Below, one piece after another: positions 18,617 through 27,969 of a stretch of DNA of 64,000 bases. The translations under genes were made by a program, and so were the position numbers. The stretch covers positions 62,001 through 126,000 of the forward strand of contig NZ_FZNL01000010.1 in the NCBI RefSeq assembly GCF_900187965.1, written 5' to 3'. Numbering within the stretch: position 1 is the first letter of the stretch; every line of letters starts with the position of its first letter. The DNA comes from Flavobacterium sp. ov086 (GTDB taxonomy: Bacteria; Bacteroidota; Bacteroidia; Flavobacteriales; Flavobacteriaceae). The notes under the pieces are model-generated. The model had not been told where the DNA came from. It ran no database searches and saw only the letters and a list, made by a program, of their open reading frames with translations.

Positions 18617-19372
18617 TTAGATATTCTTTTTAACAATCGTCGACGACGCTTGCGCTGTACTCATCACAACCAAATCGGCAATATTTACGTGATATGGTCT
18701 TGAAATCACAAAATGAATAATATCCGCAATATCTTCTGCCTGTAGCGGATCAAAACCTTTGTACACATTTGAAGCTCTTTCGACATCACCTTTAAAACGT
18801 ACTTCGCTAAATTCAGTGGCAACCATTCCCGGATGAATCCCTCCAACACGAATTCCAAACGGATTCAAATCAATTCGCATTCCTTGTGTGATTGCATCAA
18901 CTGCATGTTTTGAACCACAATATACATTTCCGTTTGGATAAACTTCTTTTGCAGCCGTTGATCCAATATTAATAATATGTCCTGATTTTCTTTCGGTCAT
19001 TTGCGGAATTATAGCTTTAGAAACATATAACAATCCTTTTACATTAATATCAATCATCGCATCCCAGTCATCTAAATTCCCCGTTTGAATTGGATCTAAA
19101 CCGTGGGCATTTCCGGCGTTATTGATCAAAACATCAATTGTCGAAAACTCTTCGGGCAAATTATTAATACTATCAAAAGCCGCGTTTTTATCACGAACAT
19201 CAAAAGAGAGAGAATGCACTTCTGTAAAAGCCGAAAGTTCTTTTTCTAATTCAGTTAAACGATCAATACGTCTTCCGCAAAGGACAACTTTATAATTATT
19301 TTTAGCCAGTATTTGTGCGGTTGCTTTTCCAATTCCGCTTGTGGCTCCAGTTATTAAGACTGTTTTTTTCAT
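18617..19372 (-). CDS. SDR-family NAD(P)-dependent oxidoreductase
   Basis: A classical short-chain dehydrogenase of 251 residues. The cofactor motif is TGATSGIG near residue 7, followed by NNAG near 86, the catalytic Ser in NIGSTAA and Tyr/Lys in YCGSKHAV near 152. Arg at the end of the second strand (CGRR) suggests NADP. It resembles YdfG-type 3-hydroxy acid dehydrogenases, but the substrate cannot be read from sequence. Confidence 0.9.
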   Translation of the reverse strand: MKKTVLITGATSGIGKATAQILAKNNYKVVLCGRRIDRLTELEKELSAFTEVHSLSFDVRDKNAAFDSINNLPEEFSTIDVLINNAGNAHGLDPIQTGNLDDWDAMIDINVKGLLYVSKAIIPQMTERKSGHIINIGSTAAKEVYPNGNVYCGSKHAVDAITQGMRIDLNPFGIRVGGIHPGMVATEFSEVRFKGDVERASNVYKGFDPLQAEDIADIIHFVISRPYHVNIADLVVMSTAQASSTIVKKNI

Positions 19373-19393
19373 TCTTATTTATTTTTCAAGTTT

Positions 19394-19446
19394 TTGCCAC
19401 AGATTAATTAATCTTTCAACTTCTGAAATCTATTAATCTGTGGCAA
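19394..19446. repeat. inverted repeat, TTGCCACAGATTAAT family
   Basis: Perfect 15-base arms at 19394-19408 and 19432-19446 around a 23-base loop, between the SDR and GNAT genes. A near-identical pair forms the inner hairpin at 55964-56028. Confidence 0.82.
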
Positions 19447-19458
19447 ATAATTTTATTT

Positions 19459-19959
19459 TTAATTTTTCCACTCTTCTAAATTCAACACCATATTCAAAGC
19501 AGTCCAGGTTTCTCCATCAACTTCTCTTATCAGTTTTTTATCCGGATTAATTGTGAAGCCCACTTTCTCATAACATTTTATAGCGCCAATATTAAAATCG
19601 AAAACATTCAATTCAACATTTCGTTCTTTTCTGTTTTTAAGAATATATTCAAGTAATAGAATCACCATTTGTTCACCGATTCCTTTTCCTCTTTGATTTT
19701 TATCCATAATCAGAATGCGCCCAAGTTTTGCAGAATCATCTTTAAAATAAATTTCGCAGTGACCCAAAGTACTTTCCCCAGAAACATTAACAAGTCTAAA
19801 AGCAATTCTATTTTCATCAGAAAGTGTTTTGTCAATTTGTTCTTCGGTTAGCGGAAAAACAAATTCTGGTCCAGCAAATTGCATTAAATCTTTTGCATTT
19901 TTGATGGAATCTATCAATTCCGAATAATATTGTTTTTCGAATTTTTCTAAGTGTATCAT
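19459..19959 (-). CDS. GNAT-family N-acetyltransferase
   Basis: A 166-residue acyltransferase. The acetyl-CoA binding motif A is GRILIMDKNQRGKGIGEQMV (R/QxxGxG/A) near residues 91-110, followed by NVELNVFDFNIGAIKCYEKVGF, the usual motif B region. The start is a few bases downstream of the aldo/keto reductase stop, so the two are probably co-transcribed. Substrate unknown. Confidence 0.87.
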   Translation of the reverse strand: MIHLEKFEKQYYSELIDSIKNAKDLMQFAGPEFVFPLTEEQIDKTLSDENRIAFRLVNVSGESTLGHCEIYFKDDSAKLGRILIMDKNQRGKGIGEQMVILLLEYILKNRKERNVELNVFDFNIGAIKCYEKVGFTINPDKKLIREVDGETWTALNMVLNLEEWKN

Positions 19960-19976
19960 TTTTCAGAATACATCAT

Positions 19977-20852
19977 TTATGGCACATCGTCTCCCATACT
20001 TTCTGTCCAGACCGCAAACCAGTCTTCCTTGTCCATTTCAAGTTCTACAGCTTTCATCAACGATTGAATTCTGGCAACATTTACAGTTCCTGCAATTGGA
20101 ATTACTCCTGCCGGATGTTTTAAAATCCATGCTAATAAAAGAGTATCAGACCCAAAACCATATTTTTGAACCAATTCAGCAAATAGTTTTTTCAAACGAC
20201 GTGTTTTCTTGGTGTCTTCTCTAAAAACTGTCCCAAGCGGATTCCAGGACAACGGGCGAATTCCGTGCGTTTGCATATAATCTAAACTTCCATCTGTCAT
20301 CGCTTCAAAATGAGTAGCTGAAAATTGCACCTGATTATAACTAACTTCCGTTTTCTGACGAATCAATTCGGTTTGCGAACTCGTGAAATTTGAAAGTCCA
20401 AAGTCAATGATTTTCCCTTCTGATTTTAATTTTTCAACCGCTTCAGCAATTTCATCCGCTTGCATTAATGGACTTGGTCTGTGCAATAAAAAAACATCAA
20501 CATAATCTGTTTTCAACTTTTTTAGTGATTCTTCAACAGACCAAATAATATATTCTTTAGAATAATCGTAGTGTTTGATTTTGTTTTCCGGGCGTTTTTC
20601 AGCAATCATCTGAATTCCGCATTTGGTAATTAATTGTAATTTTTCGCGCGCAATTTTGCTGGCATGAAATGCTTTTCCAAAATCAGCTTCGGTGGTATAA
20701 GCTCCGTAAATGTCGGCGTGATCAAAAGTTGTAATTTTGTTTTCGATACTAATTTGTATCATGTTTTCCATTTCCTTAAGTGTAAGGTTTTTATCCCAAA
20801 CACCCCAATTCATAGTGCCCGAAATTATAGGCGATAATGCTGTTTTACTCAT
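19977..20852 (-). CDS. aldo/keto reductase
   Basis: A 291-residue NADPH-dependent reductase of the AKR superfamily, closest in style to the YdhF group. Signs are FDHADIYGAY (catalytic Asp/Tyr) near residue 38, VDVFLLHRPSP near 118 and the cofactor region HPAGVIPIAGT near 256. It probably reduces small aldehydes or ketones. The GNAT gene follows after 17 bases. Confidence 0.9.
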   Translation of the reverse strand: MSKTALSPIISGTMNWGVWDKNLTLKEMENMIQISIENKITTFDHADIYGAYTTEADFGKAFHASKIAREKLQLITKCGIQMIAEKRPENKIKHYDYSKEYIIWSVEESLKKLKTDYVDVFLLHRPSPLMQADEIAEAVEKLKSEGKIIDFGLSNFTSSQTELIRQKTEVSYNQVQFSATHFEAMTDGSLDYMQTHGIRPLSWNPLGTVFREDTKKTRRLKKLFAELVQKYGFGSDTLLLAWILKHPAGVIPIAGTVNVARIQSLMKAVELEMDKEDWFAVWTESMGDDVP

Positions 20853-21075
20853 GGTTTTATTGCGTTATTTTTGGTAATAAATATACTTTTCTAAAGCATA
20901 ATCATCAAAGTTCTTAAAAATATAAAAATAGATTCCCAATTCGTCCTTAAAATTAGGTCTTTGGTCGAAGTTTTAACCATTCTTTAACATCTTACTTCTC
21001 AAAAAATATTCAATTTGCACTCTCAAAAGTAAGGCATAAAAATCAACGTTTTAAAAAGGTTTTAAAAATATTTAT

Positions 21076-22080
21076 ATGGAAGAAAATACAACGACTTTAG
21101 ACATTAGAGCGATAAATGAGAAAATTGAAAGAGAAAGTGCTTTTATAGACCTTCTTACAATGGAGATGAACAAAGTTATTGTGGGCCAGAAACATATGGT
21201 CGAACGTTTACTAATTGGACTTTTAGGACAAGGGCATATTTTGCTTGAAGGTGTTCCTGGATTGGCAAAAACTTTAGCAATAAATACTTTGTCACAAGCG
21301 GTTCAGGGTTCGTTCAGTCGTATTCAGTTTACTCCTGACTTATTACCTGCCGATGTTGTTGGAACCATGATTTATAACATCAAAGCAAACGAGTTCTCAA
21401 TTAAAAAAGGACCAATCTTCGCTAATTTCGTCCTTGCCGATGAGATTAACCGTGCTCCGGCAAAGGTTCAGTCAGCACTTTTAGAGGCAATGCAGGAAAA
21501 ACAAGTAACTATTGGCGACACGACTTTCAAACTTGATCGTCCGTTTCTAGTACTTGCAACTCAGAACCCTGTTGAGCAAGAAGGAACTTACCAACTTCCG
21601 GAAGCGCAAGTTGACCGTTTTATGCTTAAAACCGTCATTGATTACCCAAAAATGGATGAAGAACGCTTAGTAATTCGCCAAAACTTAAAAGGATCTTACG
21701 AAAAAGTAAACCCTGTAGTTTCTGTAGAACAAATTTTACGCGCACAAGAAGCTGTTCGTGAAGTTTACATGGACGAAAAAATCGAAAAATATATTCTAGA
21801 TATTGTATTTGCTACTCGTTATCCTGAGAAATACAAACTTGCAGACTTAAAACCTCTTATTAGTTTTGGAGCATCACCACGTGGAAGTATTAATTTAGCT
21901 AATGCAGCAAAATGTTACGCTTTCATTAAACGTCGCGGATATGTAATTCCAGAAGATGTTCGTGCAGTTGTACATGATGTTTTACGTCACAGAGTTGGTA
22001 TTACTTATGAGGCTGAAGCCGAAAACATTACTTCTGTAGACATTATCAACAAAATCGTAAACGAGATTGAAGTACCTTAA
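21076..22080 (+). CDS. MoxR-type AAA+ ATPase
   Basis: A 334-residue AAA+ protein with Walker A GVPGLAKT near residue 59, Walker B VLADEINRAP near 124, and the sensor region ATQNPVEQEGTYQLPEAQVDRF. MoxR ATPases act as chaperones that mature complexes containing VWA-domain partners. Here it leads a same-strand set with DUF58 and Bat proteins, the standard order in Bacteroidota. The upstream spacer lacks a clean TAnnTTTG box. Confidence 0.95.
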   Translation: MEENTTTLDIRAINEKIERESAFIDLLTMEMNKVIVGQKHMVERLLIGLLGQGHILLEGVPGLAKTLAINTLSQAVQGSFSRIQFTPDLLPADVVGTMIYNIKANEFSIKKGPIFANFVLADEINRAPAKVQSALLEAMQEKQVTIGDTTFKLDRPFLVLATQNPVEQEGTYQLPEAQVDRFMLKTVIDYPKMDEERLVIRQNLKGSYEKVNPVVSVEQILRAQEAVREVYMDEKIEKYILDIVFATRYPEKYKLADLKPLISFGASPRGSINLANAAKCYAFIKRRGYVIPEDVRAVVHDVLRHRVGITYEAEAENITSVDIINKIVNEIEVP

Positions 22081-22093
22081 AAATTTGTTTAAT

Positions 22094-22138
22094 GTTTCAA
22101 GTTTCACGTTGCTGTAAAGCCAACTTGAAACTTGAAAC
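22094..22138. repeat. inverted repeat of TTTCAAG words between moxR and the DUF58 gene
   Basis: Perfect 13-base arms GTTTCAAGTTTCA (22094-22106) and its complement (22126-22138). Each arm is itself a repeated 7-base word. It lies inside the operon, where it could act as an attenuator or protect transcripts. Confidence 0.72.
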
Positions 22139-22160
22139 TTTTAAACTTTAAACAAATAAA

Positions 22161-23024
22161 ATGGATACAAAAGAGCTTTTAAAAAAAGTACGGAAAATAG
22201 AAATCAAAACGAAAAGATTGAGTAATCATATCTTTTCGGGAGAATACCACTCTTCATTTAAAGGGCGCGGGATGACTTTTAGTGAAGTACGTCAATACCA
22301 ATATGGCGACGACATTCGTAACATCGATTGGAATGTAACTGCACGCTACAATGAAGCCCACGTAAAAGTTTTTGAAGAAGAAAGAGAGTTGACCATGGTT
22401 TTAATGGTTGACATTTCGGGTTCTGAAGGTTTTGGTTCAAAAAGCCAATTTAAAAAAGACATCGTCACCGAAATTGCGGCAACGATGGCTTTTTCGGCTA
22501 CACAAAATAATGACAAAATTGGTTTAATATTATTCTCTGATAATGTAGAGTTGTATATTCCGCCAAAAAAAGGTCGTTCACACGTTTTGCGTATCATTCG
22601 TGAATTAATCGAATTCGAACCAAAAAGCCATAAAACAGATGTTGGAGCTGCCTTAAAATTTTTATCAGGAACTCAGAAAAAGAAAGCAATCGTTTTTGTG
22701 ATTTCCGATTTTATGTCTGAAAATTACGAGCAGACTTTAAAAATCGCTTCTAAAAAACACGATATTACGGGTGTTCGAGTGTATGATATTCGTGAAGAAA
22801 AAATTCCGAATTTAGGAATGGTATCTATGCTTGATGCCGAAACCGGAAAAATTCAGCTGGTTGATACTGGTTCGAAAACAGTACGAATGAATTATGAAAA
22901 ACATTATCATGAAAGAGTAAATTATTTCAAAGATATTTTCAGCAAATCGGGTGCAGGTGTTGTAAACACAAGAGTTGACGAAAATTACGTAACCAAATTG
23001 CTTGGCTATTTCAAATCGAGGTAA
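22161..23024 (+). CDS. DUF58 protein with VWA-like fold
   Basis: A 287-residue cytoplasmic protein. The DUF58 core is SGEYHSSFKGRGMTFSEVR followed by YQYGDDIRNIDWNVTARYN. A VWA-like metal site, VDISGSEGFGS, lies near residue 82. DUF58 proteins are typical partners of MoxR ATPases and are encoded directly after them, as here. It probably links the ATPase to the membrane Bat proteins. The exact activity is unknown. Confidence 0.92.
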   Translation: MDTKELLKKVRKIEIKTKRLSNHIFSGEYHSSFKGRGMTFSEVRQYQYGDDIRNIDWNVTARYNEAHVKVFEEERELTMVLMVDISGSEGFGSKSQFKKDIVTEIAATMAFSATQNNDKIGLILFSDNVELYIPPKKGRSHVLRIIRELIEFEPKSHKTDVGAALKFLSGTQKKKAIVFVISDFMSENYEQTLKIASKKHDITGVRVYDIREEKIPNLGMVSMLDAETGKIQLVDTGSKTVRMNYEKHYHERVNYFKDIFSKSGAGVVNTRVDENYVTKLLGYFKSR

Positions 23025-23183
23025 ATATAATTTTAGAGTGCAGATTTTAGATTTTAGATTAAAAAAAAGATCTATAAATTAATTTCTGCTGAAGAATTAC
23101 AAATAAAAAATCCGCTTAAATCCGCGTCATCCGCGTGCCATATTAAGCATTCGTTTTAGACTAAAATCTGAAAACAAAATCAA

Positions 23184-24818
23184 ATGAAATTAAAGTTTTA
23201 CATATTTTTATTTTTACTCTCCTCTTCTATTTTTGCACAGCAAAAACAAGTTGAGACCAGTATTGATACTACAAAAAATAAAATTGGAGCCGAATTTAAG
23301 TTAACGCTTAAAACGGTTGTCAGTTCAAAGTCGAAAGTTGTTTTTCCTAAACTAAAAACTATCGGACAACTTGAAGTAATTCAGTCGTATCCAATTGATA
23401 CAGTGAAGAAAAACGACACTTATGAATTGATCAAAAAATATGGTTTAACGCAATTTGATTCTGGAAAATACACTATTCCTAGCATTAAGATTTTAATTGA
23501 CAAACAGCCTTATTTATCAGATTCTATTCGTGTTGAAGTTGCCAATGTAAAAGTCGATACTTTACAACAAAAGATGTACGATATCAAAGACATTACTGCT
23601 GCTGACAGCGGAATAGGAAACTGGTGGATTTATCTTTTGATTTTTATTGTTATTCTTGCCATTGGAGCTTTTGTATATTGGTTTGTTAAAAAACGCCAAT
23701 TGAAAAAAATCGAAGAAGAAGTTTATAAAACTCCTATCGAAAAAGCGACAAGTTTGCTAAACAATCTGGAGCAAAAAGAACTGGTTCAAAAAGGCGAAAT
23801 CAAAGAATACTATAGTGAATTAACAGATATTGCGCGTAACTATATCGAAGAAGCAATTCATATTCCAGCAATGGAAAGCACAACATCTGAATTGATTCAG
23901 GCGATCAGAACCGCTTCTACCAAAAAGAAAATGACGCTTACTCCTGAAACTGTTGAGAATCTGGAACGCGTTTTACGTCAGGCGGATTTAGTAAAATTTG
24001 CTAAATCTAAACCTCTCGAATTTGAAATTACCGAAGACCGAAATAAAATTCAAAGAGTAATTCTGACACTTGATAATGCGATTCCAACTGAAGTTCCGGC
24101 TGAAGAAGAAGACCAATTATTAAACGAAGCTCAGAAACAAAAACAAATTAAGCAACAACTACTTAAAAAACGTAATAAACGTATTGCAATTGCTGTAGGA
24201 ACTGTAGTTTTCTTAGTATTTGCTACAACGACATTCTTTATTGTTACCAAAGGTTTCAATTACGTAAAAGACAACCTTATTGGTCATCCGTCTAAAGAAT
24301 TATTAGAAGGAGAATGGGTTAAAAGTGCTTACGGAAATCCTGCCATTCTTATTGAAACTCCAAAAGTTTTAAAACGAATGGATACTCAAAAATTCTTACC
24401 AAAAGAAACAATGGCGCTAATCAAAGAGATGCAGCTTTTTGTTTATGGAAGTATGATTGACAATTTTTATGTGGCAGTTTCAACCAGTAAATTCAAAAAT
24501 CCTGTAGAGCTTGATTTGGCAAAAGCCTTAGAAGGATCTCTAAAAGTAATCGAAGCTCAGGGCGGACAAAATATTATTGTAAAACAAGAAGATTTCCAAA
24601 CCAATCAAGGTATTCAGGGATTAAAAGGATACGGAACAATGACAGTCTTAAATCCGGTTGACAAAACAAGTTCAAAAGCATATTATGAAATTTTGCTTTT
24701 CAAACAAGATCAGGGATTGCAACAAATCGTGATTTTACATCAGGAAGGTGATACTTATGCAAATGATATTACAGAGCGCATTTTAAATTCTGTTGAACTT
24801 CAAAAAGCGAGCAACTAA
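23184..24818 (+). CDS. two-transmembrane Bat-operon protein with BatD-like N-terminus
   Basis: A 544-residue protein with a signal peptide ending near IFAQQ. The N-terminal extracytoplasmic beta-rich part resembles BatD/oxygen-tolerance proteins. A membrane helix near residues 146-168 leads into a charged helical region like the DUF4381 part of other moxR operons. A second helix lies near 333-353, with an extracytoplasmic domain to the end. The stop overlaps the batA start by one base. I do not recognise the C-terminal domain (about 355-544). Confidence 0.75.
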   Translation: MKLKFYIFLFLLSSSIFAQQKQVETSIDTTKNKIGAEFKLTLKTVVSSKSKVVFPKLKTIGQLEVIQSYPIDTVKKNDTYELIKKYGLTQFDSGKYTIPSIKILIDKQPYLSDSIRVEVANVKVDTLQQKMYDIKDITAADSGIGNWWIYLLIFIVILAIGAFVYWFVKKRQLKKIEEEVYKTPIEKATSLLNNLEQKELVQKGEIKEYYSELTDIARNYIEEAIHIPAMESTTSELIQAIRTASTKKKMTLTPETVENLERVLRQADLVKFAKSKPLEFEITEDRNKIQRVILTLDNAIPTEVPAEEEDQLLNEAQKQKQIKQQLLKKRNKRIAIAVGTVVFLVFATTTFFIVTKGFNYVKDNLIGHPSKELLEGEWVKSAYGNPAILIETPKVLKRMDTQKFLPKETMALIKEMQLFVYGSMIDNFYVAVSTSKFKNPVELDLAKALEGSLKVIEAQGGQNIIVKQEDFQTNQGIQGLKGYGTMTVLNPVDKTSSKAYYEILLFKQDQGLQQIVILHQEGDTYANDITERILNSVELQKASN

Positions 24819-25819
24819 TGAATAAGATAACTTTTTTAAACCCGGAATTTTTTTGGTTGTTCCTATTAATTCCTATTGCGATCGCTTGGTTCTTTTGGAA
24901 ACGAAATCAGCAATCACCTACTTTAAAGATGAGTTCGACGCAAGGTTTCAAAAATAGTGAATCGCTATTGACGAAATTAAAACCTTGTTTATACGTTTTT
25001 AGAATTATTGCCTTATGTTCTTTAATTATTGCTTTAGCAAGACCTAGAACAGTTGATATTAGCAGTCAGACTAAAACCACAAAAGGAATCGATATTGTTC
25101 TTGCAATTGACGTTTCGGGAAGTATGTTGGCAAAAGATTTAAAGCCAAACCGTATGGAAGCTTTAAAAAGAGTAGCCGCGGATTTTGTTGGAGAAAGACC
25201 TAATGACAGAGTTGGATTGGTTTTATATGCCTCAGAAGCTTATACAAAAACTCCGGTTACAAGTGACAAAGCTATTATCTTAGAAGCGATAAAAGGAATT
25301 AAATATGATACGGTTTTACAAGACGGAACCGGAATTGGAATGGGATTGGCAACTGCTGTAAACCGTCTTAAAGACAGTAAAGCAAAAAGCCGAGTAGTAA
25401 TTTTAATGACGGATGGTGTTAATAATGCCGGTTTTATTGAGCCGGAAACTGCATCAGACATTGCGAAACAATACGGAATAAAAGTTTATACCATAGGAAT
25501 TGGTACTAACGGAATGGCAGAATCTCCATATGCTTATGCTCCAAATGGAGGATTCTTATATAAAATGCAAAAAGTTGAAATCGACGAACAATTAATGAAA
25601 AGCATTGCTCGTAAAACCGATGGAACTTATTTTAGAGCAACAAGCAACGACAGATTAGCCGAAATATACAATGCGATTAATAAATTAGAAACTACTGAAA
25701 TTCAGGAATTGAAGTTCTATGATTACGACGAAAAATACAGGGTTTTTGTTTTATTAGCAGCCTTTTTATTATTGTTGGAAGTAGGTTTAAGAAATACGGT
25801 TTACAGAAGCTTTATTTAA
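24818..25819 (+). CDS. batA: BatA, membrane VWA protein
   Basis: A 333-residue inner-membrane protein with two N-terminal hydrophobic segments (about 9-26 and 58-74), a VWA domain with the metal site DVSGS near residue 97, and a C-terminal membrane helix near 308-325. Bat proteins were named for Bacteroides aerotolerance and form an envelope complex. The start codon overlaps the previous stop (TAATG), indicating translational coupling. Confidence 0.93.
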   Translation: MNKITFLNPEFFWLFLLIPIAIAWFFWKRNQQSPTLKMSSTQGFKNSESLLTKLKPCLYVFRIIALCSLIIALARPRTVDISSQTKTTKGIDIVLAIDVSGSMLAKDLKPNRMEALKRVAADFVGERPNDRVGLVLYASEAYTKTPVTSDKAIILEAIKGIKYDTVLQDGTGIGMGLATAVNRLKDSKAKSRVVILMTDGVNNAGFIEPETASDIAKQYGIKVYTIGIGTNGMAESPYAYAPNGGFLYKMQKVEIDEQLMKSIARKTDGTYFRATSNDRLAEIYNAINKLETTEIQELKFYDYDEKYRVFVLLAAFLLLLEVGLRNTVYRSFI

Positions 25820-25827
25820 AATATATT

Positions 25828-25884
25828 AGTCGCAGTCACAGTTTTACAGTTTACAGCTGAAAACCGAGACTAAAAACTGCGACT
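25828..25884. repeat. inverted repeat AGTCGCAGT/ACTGCGACT
   Basis: Perfect 9-base arms at 25828-25836 and 25876-25884 span most of the batA-batB spacer. The interior repeats the words CAGTTTTACAGTTTACAG. Confidence 0.55.
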
Positions 25885-25902
25885 GAGAACTAGAATCAAA
25901 AA

Positions 25903-26934
25903 ATGGAATTAGACGAAAAAAAATATTTATATCTTTTGTTATTACTCCCAATTGTGGTGTGTGTTTTCCTTTTCAATATGTATTGGAAAAGAAAAAAACA
26001 ACGCGAATTTGGTGATCTCGAAATGGTAAAAAGACTGAGCCCTGAGCGTTCTGTTTTTAAACCTGTATTAAAATTATCGGTTGTACTTTTGGCACTTGCC
26101 TGTTTAATTATCGGATTGGTAAATCCGAAGATTGGGACAAAAATGGAAACGGTAAAACGCGAAGGAATAGACATTGTTTTTGCGGTTGACGTTTCTAAAA
26201 GTATGCTTGCCGAAGATGTTGCACCAAGCCGTTTGGAAAAAAGCAAACAACTGGTTTCACAAATCATCAATAACTTAGGAAGTGACCGAATTGGAATTGT
26301 AGCATATGCAGGAAGTGCTTTTCCGGTTTTGCCAATTACATCTGATTATAGTGTTGCCAAAATGTTCCTGCAAAGTATGACTCCGGATATGGTTTCGTCA
26401 CAAGGAACTTCACTTGATGAAGCAATCAGATTGTCCTCTACTTATTTTGACGAAAAAAGCAAAACAAGTAAACTTTTGATTCTGATTTCTGATGGAGAAG
26501 ATCATTCTGAAGGTGCTTCGGCTGCGGCAGAAGAAGCCAATAAAATGGGAATGAAAATCATTACGATTGGTGTTGGAACAGAAAAAGGAGGCACAATTCC
26601 GTTAAAAGAAAATGGTGTAGTAAAAAGCTATCAGCAAGATCAAAACGGACAAACTGTTATTACAAAACTAAATCAGGAAGCTTTAAAAGCCATTTCAAAA
26701 TCTACAAAAGGTTATGTGTATGGCGGAAATACGAAGGAAGTTTTAGAATATGTCAAAAATGCCTTAAACAACATTCAGAAAACTGAATTTGAAGCCACTC
26801 AAATGGCCGATTTCCAATCGCAATTTCAATGGTTCATTGGCTTTGCTTTCTTGTTATTGTTTGTTGATATTTTCCTTTTAGAAAGAAAAACAAATTGGAT
26901 AAAAGAGTTGAATTTATTTAACGAAAAGAAATAA
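25903..26934 (+). CDS. batB: BatB, membrane VWA protein
   Basis: A paralogue of BatA, 343 residues, with two N-terminal membrane segments (about 8-25 and 52-72), a VWA domain with metal site DVSKS near residue 95 and ISDGEDHSEG near 188, and a C-terminal membrane helix. BatA and BatB are thought to work as a pair in the inner membrane. It lies 83 bases after batA. Confidence 0.93.
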   Translation: MELDEKKYLYLLLLLPIVVCVFLFNMYWKRKKQREFGDLEMVKRLSPERSVFKPVLKLSVVLLALACLIIGLVNPKIGTKMETVKREGIDIVFAVDVSKSMLAEDVAPSRLEKSKQLVSQIINNLGSDRIGIVAYAGSAFPVLPITSDYSVAKMFLQSMTPDMVSSQGTSLDEAIRLSSTYFDEKSKTSKLLILISDGEDHSEGASAAAEEANKMGMKIITIGVGTEKGGTIPLKENGVVKSYQQDQNGQTVITKLNQEALKAISKSTKGYVYGGNTKEVLEYVKNALNNIQKTEFEATQMADFQSQFQWFIGFAFLLLFVDIFLLERKTNWIKELNLFNEKK

Positions 26935-26942
26935 TAAAGTTC

Positions 26943-27041
26943 GCCACAAATTACACGAATTTACACGAAAGAAAAAATGTCTTTGTGAAATTCAAAAATA
27001 AAAAAACAATCTAATTAGTGATAATTAGTGCCATTCGTGGC
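26943..27041. repeat. imperfect inverted repeat, GCCACGAATT family
   Basis: GCCACAAATTACACGAAT (26943-26960) faces ATTCGTGGC (27033-27041) with a diverged middle, in the batB-batC spacer. Same family as 12582-12645. Confidence 0.6.
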
Positions 27042-27067
27042 AAAACATAAAAACATAAAAAATTAGA

Positions 27068-27838
27068 ATGAAAAATTTACTTCTTTATATTTTACTAACG
27101 TTTTCTTTGGCGGTTTCGGCTCAGGAAAAAGATAAAACATTGCCTGATGCCAATGATGAATATAAGCAGAATAAATTTGTTGATGCAGAAGCTAATTATA
27201 GAATTTCAGAATCAAAATTTCCAAAACGTGCGGCTGCTCCTTATAATTTAGGAAACACTATCTATAAACAAAATCAGGTTTCAGAAGCTAAGTTTGCTTA
27301 CGCTAAAGCAATAAAAAATGCCAAAACAAGACCTGAGAAACATAAAGCATTCCACAATTTAGGAAATGTTTTTATGAAAGAGAAAGATTATACGCAGGCA
27401 GTTGAAGCTTATAAAGAAGCATTACGAAATGATCCAACAGATGACGAAACACGTTACAACTATGCTTTAGCGAAACAAAAATTAAAAGAAAATCCTCCGA
27501 AAAACGATAAGAATAAAGATAAAAACAAGGACAAGGATAAGGATAAAAACAAAGATAAGGACAAGGACAAAGACAAGAATAAAGATAAAGACAAGGATAA
27601 GGACAAAAAAGACGACAAGGGCGACAAAGACAAGGATAAAAAAGATGGTAAAAACGATCCGAAGAAAGATGATAAATCAGACAATAACGGGGAGCCAAAA
27701 CCACAGCCTGGCGGGATCTCTAAAGAACGAGTTCAGAATTTATTAGATGCCGTAAACAACGAAGAAAAGAAAGTTCAGGATAAAGTAAACGCTCAAAAAG
27801 TAAAAGGATCTCCTAAAAAAACTGAAAAAGACTGGTAA
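27068..27838 (+). CDS. batC: BatC, TPR protein with Lys-Asp repeat tract
   Basis: A 256-residue protein with a signal peptide ending near VSAQ and TPR repeats over about residues 35-140 (AAPYNLGNTIYKQNQ, KAFHNLGNVFMKEKDYTQA, ETRYNYALAKQKL). From about residue 148 to 205 it is almost pure Lys-Asp/Asn repeat, then a short conserved tail (SKERVQNLLDAVNNEE). TPRs probably hold Bat partners in the periplasm. The repeat arises from tandem AAGGAC/AAAGAT codons and may vary in length between strains. Confidence 0.9.
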   Translation: MKNLLLYILLTFSLAVSAQEKDKTLPDANDEYKQNKFVDAEANYRISESKFPKRAAAPYNLGNTIYKQNQVSEAKFAYAKAIKNAKTRPEKHKAFHNLGNVFMKEKDYTQAVEAYKEALRNDPTDDETRYNYALAKQKLKENPPKNDKNKDKNKDKDKDKNKDKDKDKDKNKDKDKDKDKKDDKGDKDKDKKDGKNDPKKDDKSDNNGEPKPQPGGISKERVQNLLDAVNNEEKKVQDKVNAQKVKGSPKKTEKDW

Positions 27839-27969
27839 ATAACGTTGAATTGCTTAATCGTTAATTTGTTGATTTAAATCACTTCAAAACCGATTAAACA
27901 ATATTTCACCGATTAAACGGTTAAACTAAAAAACAATTAAACAGTTAAACAAAAACTGAAAACAATTTA

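Noticed and set aside
27372..27704. 110- and 74-codon frames opposite batC
   Set aside because: They are created by the repeated Lys-Asp codons read on the other strand; batC is clearly coding.
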